From contig NAJO01000077.1 in the NCBI GenBank assembly GCA_002077065.1, positions 56,737 to 120,736 on the forward strand: a DNA stretch of 64,000 nt, written 5' to 3'. The notes beneath the pieces were generated by a model. The model was not told where the DNA came from and ran no database searches. It saw only the letters and a list, made by a program, of their open reading frames with translations. The position numbers and the translations under genes were made by a program. The DNA is from Cryoendolithus antarcticus. Lineage: Eukaryota > Ascomycota > Dothideomycetes > Cladosporiales > Cladosporiaceae. Positions within the stretch are counted from its first letter, which is position 1. Each line of letters begins with the position of its first letter. Shown here piece by piece: positions 54,814 through 62,535 of this stretch.

Positions 54814-55377
54814 TCAGGACCTCATTTGCTGCATCAGGCCCACTGCAACCGCCCTACCCATCTTGCCAGTGAAGTACCTCTTTCCGGCAGAGTACCACCC
54901 ATCAACAGCTTCGATCCAGCCCGCACCTTCCCCATTAGCATCCTGCTCACCGACAGCCATCATGAACCTCGTACCCGCAACGGGATACTTCTCCCGTTTG
55001 CACCACGACAATGTCATCCTCCGCGCGCTTGCATCTGCCGACATAACCGTGAGGTCGAAGGCGAAGACGTAGTTCACGGGTTCAAGGAGTGAATCGAAGA
55101 GTGACGACTGTGGCGCAGTTCGAGGCACATGGTGGGAGCTGAAAAAGGGCGCCCGGCCGGAGTACTTGACAAGCAGCGTGTTGATCGCATCGACGCCGTC
55201 TTCATCCCTGTGGTCTTTCAGCTTGAAGAAGAGCTTATCCTGCAGATTCGCTGAACAGTCGATACTCGCTTTCCATTGCTTGCTGACCCGCTGCGACAGT
55301 AGGAGAGTTTTCATATCGAGCTCGATGAGGACTGATTCCAGAAGCTCTGGGAGATCGAGCACTGCGATGGCAGCCAT
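54814..55377 (-). CDS. F-box-like protein, array copy 6, 187 aa
   Basis: Intact single-exon frame from ATG 55377: MAAIAVLDLPELLESVLIEL, DMKTLLLSQRVSKQWKASID, NLQDKLFFKLKDHRDEDG, INTLLVKYSG, then FAFDLTVMSADASARRMTLSW and a C-terminal block ending MGRAVAVGLMQQMRS. This is the best preserved copy together with copy 5 and serves as reference for the lesions in its neighbours. In-frame upstream ATG at 55488 would add 37 unlike-family residues. No F-box partner domain (LRR, WD40) is visible; the C-terminal part is specific to this family. Confidence 0.7.
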   Translation of the reverse strand: MAAIAVLDLPELLESVLIELDMKTLLLSQRVSKQWKASIDCSANLQDKLFFKLKDHRDEDGVDAINTLLVKYSGRAPFFSSHHVPRTAPQSSLFDSLLEPVNYVFAFDLTVMSADASARRMTLSWCKREKYPVAGTRFMMAVGEQDANGEGAGWIEAVDGWYSAGKRYFTGKMGRAVAVGLMQQMRS

Positions 55378-55757
55378 ATATGACGCTTTCGTATGTTCGT
55401 GGCCTTGCTCTTGGTATGTAGAAGGCACGGCAGCAGTCTCGTACTCCACGTGGCGTGAGTGGGTACTGTTTGTTTTTGAAAGGTGCACAGGCAGTGTTGT
55501 GTTCGGTATCGGTCTGTCGGAGGGTCAATACTTCTCATGTGAAGCTGTCAGCGGCCGAGTGAAGATTCGGCGATTTGGGCACGTGATTGTCACCTTGGAG
55601 GCTAACGAGAAGAGTAAGATGACCTGGAAGTGAATCTGCATCGTCCAACCGGCTCTTAAATGTTGCACGTGACCTAAACCAATTCGTACGTCTCATTCGA
55701 GATACAGACCAAGGCAATTGGAAGGCACAAAGGTTATAAGAGAATCAATGGAAGTAG

Positions 55758-55771
55758 CTTGCATACTTCAC
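55758..55771. repeat. 14-bp repeat CTTGCATACTTCAC, second copy
   Basis: Partner of 53483-53496, same orientation. Confidence 0.5.
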
Positions 55772-55989
55772 TTCCCCCTCCACTGCGTGCTTTCCGAACT
55801 CAAGCTCATCATCAATATCATTTTGCGCAAGACCTTACATCCAACTGCGAGCGCGCTGTCGATCGTCTTCACCGCAATGCACTAGCGCTATTATCGGATA
55901 TGAGAATCGAACACCCTAACAAGTCGCCCAGACCGGATTCCTATCTATGCATCTGAGGCAGCGGCACCAGAAGCCTGCGGCGAGAAGTG

Positions 55990-56574
55990 TTAGTGACGAT
56001 CAATCAGCATGCAGTAACATTTAGCCCTACTCGTAGAGTACACCCATCCCGCAACCTCTTCACCGTCGTAGCGGTCCTCGATGAAGTCCATGCTGTAGAC
56101 TTCGGGCCAAGGGCACTTCATTGGGCCGTACCCGCAGAGGAACATCTTGCGAGCACTGGATTCCGGGATAAGAGTAGACAAGTCGAAGGCGTGGAGCCAT
56201 GTGGTTCTGACGTCTTGGTGAGGGTAGTATTTCCTCTGCTCGTACATTCTAAATTTCGCCGGCCGCACCCTGCGGTGAATCAGCAGCGTATTGAGCTAGT
56301 CCTTATGCTCGCCAGGTTGCTGGCGGAAGAACAGCTTCTCCTGAAGACTGATGGACTGCTCGATTGTAGCCTTCCACTTCGTGCTCATGCGCTGCGCGAG
56401 GAGCAGGGTCTTGGGATCGAGGTGCGTAAAAACTGATTCGAGGAGCTCGGGGATGTTGAGAAGGGCTTCGCCGGAGGTTGTGGCGGCTTGGTGGAGAGCG
56501 GCTTCTTTGGCCGCTTTGGCAGCCTCGAGGCGGTGGCGCTGGAATTGAGATAGCCGGAGGACCTTGGGAGCCAT
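55990..56574 (-). pseudogene. F-box-like gene copy 7 (single in-frame TAG)
   Basis: Frame opens at ATG 56574 (MAPKVLRLSQFQRHRLEAAKA, quoted in part). It has a longer basic N terminus than the other copies, then LLNIPELLESVFTHLDPKTLLLAQRM and EKLFFRQQPGEHKD, and hits TAG at 56296-56298. The same frame then continues as LNTLLIHRRV (compare INTLLVKYS in copy 6), HAFDLSTLIPESSARKMFLCG and ends at TGA 55990-55992 after CYCMLIDRH. Only the one codon breaks an otherwise intact 194-residue reading. Confidence 0.7.
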
Positions 56575-56986
56575 GATTGATAGGAGCTCGAGCTATGAGG
56601 GTGTGTTACGTTGGTAGTCGGTAGTTATTGGGGGTGCCGGTGTAGAGTCGACAATGATTCTTGTGTAGCGAGTCGAGGAGCTTGGGCGACAAGCAAACTC
56701 GACAAGACATTCGTCGTACTCGCCGAGATATTCGTCATGCTCTCCGAATGGTTTGTCCGTGTTCACGACTCCCGACAGTCGAAATGTCGTAGTTTAGTTT
56801 AATGTCAAAATCGCTCGTGGTTGCTTGTAGCGGCGAACAAGATGGCATCCTCGCTAAATTGCATGAGCTTGTCCATATCCGAGGTTCTATGATGGCGTCT
56901 GCACCGTAGACTAAAGGATAATGCGTGGCAATCAAGGAATTACGTTCATGGGGGTTGGCCACAAACATTCGCGGCGTTCGAACGGC
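56575..56986. other. Intergenic between F-box array and MZM1
   Basis: 412 bp, holds the copy 7 promoter side and the MZM1 3' end. No gene recognised. Confidence 0.5.
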
Positions 56987-57430
56987 TCAAAACACACTCC
57001 CCTTAATCTCCTTAAAGGTCTTCACACTCCCCTGCAGCTTCTTAGCACTTGCATTGTCGCCTCGCTCAGTATGCTCGTGGATGTGAAGCTTGTGGTTCCC
57101 ATTGCTTTGGAGCTCGCCCTGAACAACGTTCTGTCGTAGTATCGTGATTACCCCCTGGACGTGCTGCATTGCTGCGCCAGCTTCTTCCGAGCCTGACTGA
57201 AGATCTTTTGATGCGCGGAATTGGTCACGGGCGAATGTACGGGAGGCGTGGAGGGTAGGTGTGTCGCCTGCGATGTGTGAGTTCAAGGTGGTGGATCGCG
57301 TAGGGGACGGGGGTGTACCTCTGAAGGCTGTGTACGTTGCGCGGAGGAGGCGACGGTAGGTGTACAGTACTGCAGTCCTGTTGTCTGACTTGATTGCGGA
57401 GCCTGCTGCTCTTGTGAAGCGTGTGGCCAT
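56987..57430 (-). CDS. MZM1: Mzm1-like mitochondrial complex III assembly factor (LYR protein), 147 aa
   Basis: Matrix chaperone that stabilises the Rieske protein before its insertion into the bc1 complex. Single exon from ATG 57430 (MATRFTRAAGSAIKSD), chosen over 57469 because it matches the family start. LYR-type motif: AVLYTYRRLLRATYTAF (~20-36). Then HASRTFARDQFRASKDL and AAMQHVQGVITILRQNVVQGE, and the closing KLHIHEHTERGDNASAKK, all characteristic of fungal Mzm1/LYRM7. Shares a short divergent promoter (57431-57597, 167 bp) with ZUO1. Confidence 0.9.
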   Translation of the reverse strand: MATRFTRAAGSAIKSDNRTAVLYTYRRLLRATYTAFRGTPPSPTRSTTLNSHIAGDTPTLHASRTFARDQFRASKDLQSGSEEAGAAMQHVQGVITILRQNVVQGELQSNGNHKLHIHEHTERGDNASAKKLQGSVKTFKEIKGSVF

Positions 57431-57597
57431 GACTAATGTAGAGTAAGATGTTTTGAGGAATAATGCCATACTCCGACACCATACGTGAAGTTCAATGACG
57501 GAGGTGCACAGACCATCTAATAAATCTCGAGGACAAAATAATTGTCTTGCAGCTACATAACTCCTTCACCACTGCAACACCACACGCATCACACAAC

Positions 57598-58935
57598 ATG
57601 GCGACCCTCCGACTCTCCGGCTCACTGCCAGCCCTTCCATCCTCTTGGTCTGCCGAGAAGGACTTCCTCCCCCTCTCCACCCTCACGCCCCCTACCTCCC
57701 GCGCCCTCTCCCCAGTGGGTCCTCACTTCCTCGCCCACGCCCGCCGCAAGCGTCACCACCGCACCTTCTCCGAGGATGAGAAGATTCAAGCCGCTTCGGC
57801 AGCAAAGTCTTCTTCACCCGAGCAAGACGATGCCGAAATCTCCGAGGATGAAGACCCAATGATGCTACAGCGCGAAGCCAAGGACTGGAAGACACAGGAC
57901 CACTACGCTGTGCTAGGACTGAGCAAGTACAGATACCGCGCTACGGAAGAGCAGATCAAGAAGGCGCACAGGAAGAAGGTGCTGCGTCATCACCCCGACA
58001 AGAAGGCGGCAAGTGGAAAGGAGGAGGGCGATCAGTTCTTCAAGTGCATTCAGCGCGCTACCGAGATCCTGCAAGACCCTATGCGAAGGCGTCAATACGA
58101 CAGCGTGGATGAGGCAGCGGATGTGGAACCCCCAAGCAAAAGCGACGTGCAGAAGAAAGCCGGCAATTTCTACAAACTCTACGCCCCTGTCTTCCGCGCC
58201 GAAGGCCGCTTCTCGAAACAGCAACCCGTGCCCGAACTCGGCAACGACAAGAGCACGAAAGAGCACGTCGAGCAGTTCTACAACTTCTGGTACGCTTTCG
58301 ACTCGTGGCGATCCTTCGAGTACCTCGACGAGGATGTACCCGATGACAGCGCTTCTCGCGACCAAAAACGCCATGTGGAGCGCAAGAACAACAACGCGCG
58401 CAAGAAGCACAAGACCGAGGACTCAGCTCGTCTGCGCAAGCTGATAGACGACGCGCTAGCGCTCGACGAGCGGCCGAAGAAATTCCGTCAAGAGGGGAAC
58501 AAGGAGAAGAATAAGAAGCGACTTGACAAGGAGGCTGCTGAGAAGGCTGCCAAGGAGGAGGCAGTGAAGAAGAAGGAGGACGATGAGAAGGCTGCCAAGG
58601 AGAAGGAGGCTACTGATAAGGCTAGTCGAGAGGAGGGCAAGAAGGCCAAGGAGGCTGCGAAGAATGCGGCGAAGAAGAATAAGCGGACTATCAGGAATGC
58701 TGTCAAGGATGCTAAGTACTTTGCTGATGGCGAGGCGACGCCGGCGCAGATTGATGGAGCGCTTAATGATGCGGATGCTTTGATCCTTAAGCTCGATAAT
58801 GAGGAGATTGCTGCGTTCACGGCGAAGCTTGGTGGGAAGGATGCTAAACCTCTCAAGGAGGTGTTCCAGGCTGAGAGGACAAGGTTGGTGGAGGCTGGAA
58901 CAGTGAAGGAGGGGGAGCTGAAGAGTTTGGCGTGA
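57598..58935 (+). CDS. ZUO1: Zuotin, J-domain subunit of the ribosome-associated complex, 445 aa
   Basis: Hsp40 partner of Ssz1 that stimulates Ssb Hsp70 on translating ribosomes. Single exon, ATG 57598. The N-terminal Ssz1-binding region (MATLRLSGSLPALPSSW..) is followed by the J domain at ~101-165 with DHYAVLGLSKYRYRATEEQ and the essential HPD tripeptide (HHPDKK, ~132-134). The zuotin homology domain at ~185-290 has FNFWYAFDSWRSFEYLDEDVPDD-like YNFWYAFDSWRSFEYLDED. A highly charged middle domain at ~295-375 is a Lys/Glu/Ala helix (EKAAKEEAVKKKEDDEKAAK) that contacts rRNA, and a C-terminal four-helix bundle completes it. Length equals yeast Zuo1 (433) closely. Confidence 0.95.
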   Translation: MATLRLSGSLPALPSSWSAEKDFLPLSTLTPPTSRALSPVGPHFLAHARRKRHHRTFSEDEKIQAASAAKSSSPEQDDAEISEDEDPMMLQREAKDWKTQDHYAVLGLSKYRYRATEEQIKKAHRKKVLRHHPDKKAASGKEEGDQFFKCIQRATEILQDPMRRRQYDSVDEAADVEPPSKSDVQKKAGNFYKLYAPVFRAEGRFSKQQPVPELGNDKSTKEHVEQFYNFWYAFDSWRSFEYLDEDVPDDSASRDQKRHVERKNNNARKKHKTEDSARLRKLIDDALALDERPKKFRQEGNKEKNKKRLDKEAAEKAAKEEAVKKKEDDEKAAKEKEATDKASREEGKKAKEAAKNAAKKNKRTIRNAVKDAKYFADGEATPAQIDGALNDADALILKLDNEEIAAFTAKLGGKDAKPLKEVFQAERTRLVEAGTVKEGELKSLA

Positions 58936-59151
58936 GTCCGCGAGTTCTAGGAGCATTGACTTCATGGGTCCGCAAATGGCAATTGAGTCGAGTCGTGGTC
59001 CAGCGCGGTAGGCGTGCGAAGAAATAGGCTGTGCGATAGAACCCGAGTTACTCCCTGCGCCTCGACACATTTCCATAGCCCACTGGTGCGTCTCATGAAA
59101 GGTGTCATCGCCTCGATGCTAAGCACGAGCGTCACAGTGACAGGTTACGCG

Positions 59152-62045
59152 CTATCTAATCTCAAAGGTCACTGTCGTCCGCGTCGGCTGTTCGTTTTGC
59201 CACTTTATGGCTTCACCGTTCATTGCATTGTGGATGTACGCCTCGCCGATAAGCTCATACCAGTACTTGAGCCTATCCTGCCCAGGAGAAGATCCCTCAG
59301 TCATTGAGTCGCTGGGAATTCCTTCTGTTTCGGGTTCAGTCCCAGCTGGCACGGGCTTGATTCTTTGTTCTTCGGTATCACTTTCTCCTGTATTGCCAAT
59401 TGGCTCTCCATTCGAGGCTTGTTTAGCGATGAGTGCAAGTTGTGGATGCCGTGTCTCGTCGGAGACATCGGACATATTGGAAAAGAGATTCTTCCACATA
59501 TCGGTCAGCTCTCGAGGGTAAGTTTCGACGGCACCAGAAAGAGTGCAAGTGGCAATCGCTGACGGCGCCTGATTGCAGAACTGGTAGAGAACAAGACTCG
59601 CGAAAGCTACCACAACTCCCGAGAGGACGGACTCATTCAGTCTGTACCAGCCGCTTCTTCCAGACAGCTGTGAACCAGGTTTCGGTCAAGCACGTGGTGC
59701 GCCTTGTCTAGCTCGAATAAACATCGCGAGTGACCACACCATAGCTACGCACGGGAGATTGTCGTAACGGGCATCCAGGGAATACTGGTGCGAAAAGCGT
59801 GACGAGATACAATAGTTTGGGCGATGGCTGGTCTTCGCGAGGTGTTCCAGCATCATCAGCAGACCAGGCTTCACCTGTGATAGCTGCTGTCTTCCTCTGT
59901 TCTAATTTGCTCTTGCGACATTCCTCCGCGGCTCGGAGAATCCTCGCTAGCTTCTTCGTGCCTTTCGTAGAGTCATGTACTCGATCATCCTTAGTATGCT
60001 CATTGAGATGCGAACGGAGCACAACAGGCACACTACACCCATATAGTATGCAAACGAAGTCTCGCTTACTGGCTTCCTTGGGAGTGAGGCCCAAACGACC
60101 CGCCTTTGTCTGAACCAAGCAGCGGTTCCAGATGACCTATTGGACTCTGTCCAGGAACCGGGTCACCACTTCACTTCTTTCCTTGCCAGATCCACGGTTC
60201 ATGAGGATGTTCGTGTCGATCTTGTTGTTCTGTGGCTCGGATATGAAGACCATCCTGCACGCGCGCTCGAAGTATGCGGGCGCGTTTCGACCATCCTGAT
60301 CGCGATCGGCGACAAGCGTCCTCCAGAAAGTCTCCCATGCTTCGTGGTCCGGCGGAGCATTCTTCTCGCCGTCCCTTTGCTCCCATTTGGCGTATTCCAG
60401 CCATTCGCCAGGTATGGTGCCAACCTGAGAGACTGCTTCGATATGTTCCAATGTGTCTAGAATGAATCCTGCGACAAACATGCTACAATGGCTTGGCCTC
60501 GTGATTATTGCAAATGAGTATACATCTAGGCCTCGTGTTCCAGCTGCACTATAGGCGCGTACGTTATCATCTGGATAGCCGGTCAAGCCATCAGCGTTCT
60601 CTCTTCTCAATCTCCAGGTACGGGATATCTGTCCATCGGCAGCGTTGTCGTCTTGAACCTTTTTGAAAGGCACCTTGTCGACAGTGACGATCCACGATGG
60701 TAGTTCCGCCCGAGGTTTAAATCTTGCAGTACTAGACGACGTCGATTCTCGTTGCGATATATTCTGCTCATTGTCGGCATCGAAGCCTGGTGTCTGTGAT
60801 ATTGGTAATTCATACTCCGCCGTGAAAGTCGTTGCCCATGGTCGACAGATGATGTCCAGAGCTCTCGCTCTGTCGGCTCTCCAGATAACAAAATCGACCA
60901 ATCGGGCGTAACCTCGAGCACTGGCGCCTCGTAAGTGACTAGGTAGGCTTCGGAATTTCTAGATCGGAAGAACTCCTTATATCTCTTGACAATCTCCCAT
61001 CTTCGCATCATCTCGACTGATTCCGTATTGATATGTCTGGGCACGACCTCTGTTCGCTCGCGATTGGCATCCTTTGCAATGGCCAGCAATGAGAATACAA
61101 CATCTCTGGGGTCGGTTACCTCAAAGCTTGACAGTCGGTAGACTAGATTCTCTCGTGTGGCTATAGGCTCTCGTGTTAATGGTGATGTACGAAATAGCGC
61201 GTGTGTAGCGTTCACCAGCTTCACAGCTTCCGTTGTGGACATCTCCTCAATAGGGACATGTTCCGCGAATGGAGGCTGCGCAGTATTGGACAGGCGTCGC
61301 ATGGCGATTTGCAATGTATCTAGGAACGTGACTGCATCAGTAAAGTCACGCCAATCAACGAAATCAAAGCCACAATGAATGGTCGCTTTGCTTGCTAAGG
61401 CAACTTCCTGCACTATTCAGCGTCTTGAGAACCTGCGGTCAGCTGTCAATTGCAGGCCACTATTGGTAGTCCGCTTCATCTGGTGTGTCATTACCAAGGT
61501 CGCTTCATGAGTCGAATCAGGTGGTCCCATTGGGGCAGGTGGGTCAGATCATGTTTCCTGATGAACTCAAGAGCAGCCTTGCTAGACTCGTCGCCGGTTC
61601 CTAGCCAGATACAGACATTTGTAGCGTTGCCGTACACATCGGCCATCCGTCCGACTTGTATGTTCCGTTCTTTGACAGTGTCTTGGTCGATGCAGATGCG
61701 ATCGATCCACAGGTCACGAGGTCTATCAGGTTACCGGAGCGCTCGCAGTGCTTGAGTAAGTGACGCTGAGATTGACATGTCGAATGTTTCTGTTTCATGT
61801 TGCAATGTGTCCACGACCTTGATTACACCCACATCGCCGTCTCGGCCCCAGCACCATGACAAAGCCTCGTAGGGGAGCTTGGAGAAAGTAGAATCATGCG
61901 GATCACGGTCGCCAGAGGAGCCATTGTATGGGTCCATCATGATGACTTCGATCGTGACTGTGTCCTCTGGTCCACCATTTCGCAATCGCACGATACGTAA
62001 GTCCTTTTCCGGGAACTCGAGTGGGATTTGCTTGTAGTACGCCAT
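59152..62045 (-). pseudogene. HET-domain (heterokaryon incompatibility) gene, multiply broken
   Basis: HET domain proteins mediate non-self recognition and programmed cell death when unlike hyphae fuse. The N terminus is at ATG 62045 and the HET core is clear: LPYEALSWCWGRD, then DRPRDLWIDRICIDQDTVKE, RNIQVGRMADVYGNA and WLGTGDESSKAAL. An intron at 61433-61494 (GTAATG..CGCAG, phase 2) joins RPW|FSRR. Lesions: TAA at 61731-61733 (after RALR); TGA at 61417-61419 where Trp is expected (FSRR-stop-IVQEV); a frameshift near 60,910 before DFVIW...LDIICRPWA; TAG at 60137-60139 (RVQ-stop-VIWNR); and further frame changes before the C-terminal ELIGEAYIHNAMNGEAI (59.2-59.6 kb). The domain order is complete, so this is a decayed full-length gene rather than a fragment. 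Confidence 0.8.
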
Positions 62046-62535
62046 GGTTAGGATGGCTTAGCAGACTTGCTGTAGTGATGCAAGAATACTGGAGCCAAGT
62101 GTACCCGCATGTAAAACTGGGGTTTCGTGTCCATGTCCTCGAGGTCGCCTTATGGTAGCCGGAAGGCATCCAGGCATGGCGAGTGTCTCATGCAGTAGTT
62201 GCTAGGACCTACATGATGATACAGCCGCGAATGGCTGGTCACGAGCATGGTAGGGTCGATCGACAGTTGTGCATCGTCCAATTGAGACTGGACGCGGACC
62301 GATGCTGTCACGCAGCTGGTACTTATCTCTGTATATCATCAGTGAAGTCCTCGGGCATCACAGCTGGACGCCATGCTCCATGCTAGAAGATGCCACCCGG
62401 ATTCGGCAGGTTCAACGACGATGCTTGGGTGCGGTAGAAGTCTCGGACAGTCCGTGCACGCAGACAACGCGTGCACGCTCTTCACGACAACAACGCGCTC
62501 TCTTTATTACGCGATAACTCAACAACCGCCACAGC
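62046..62535. other. Junction between HET pseudogene and transposase gene
   Basis: 490 bp presumably containing the left end of the transposon. A palindrome CGTGCACG occurs twice (62453-62460 and 62470-62477); the terminal inverted repeat itself cannot be proved because the right end of the element is outside the window. Confidence 0.4.
62453..62478. repeat. Pair of CGTGCACG palindromes upstream of the transposase
   Basis: Two CGTGCACGC copies 17 bp apart (start to start), 58-83 bp before the transposase ATG. Because CGTGCACG is self-complementary they also form GTGCACGC..GCGTGCAC around a 7-bp spacer. Position suits a transposon end or transposase binding site; inference only. Confidence 0.4.

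Noticed and set aside
58456..59076. 206-codon Leu-rich minus frame over ZUO1
   Set aside because: Antisense of the Lys/Glu-rich helix of zuotin, which always gives Leu/Phe-rich complement.
22649..62045. Reassigned or suppressed TAG codon to explain the internal TAGs
   Set aside because: Conserved genes such as BCK1 end with TAG at the expected position, and other internal stops are TAA and TGA, so a changed code does not fit.
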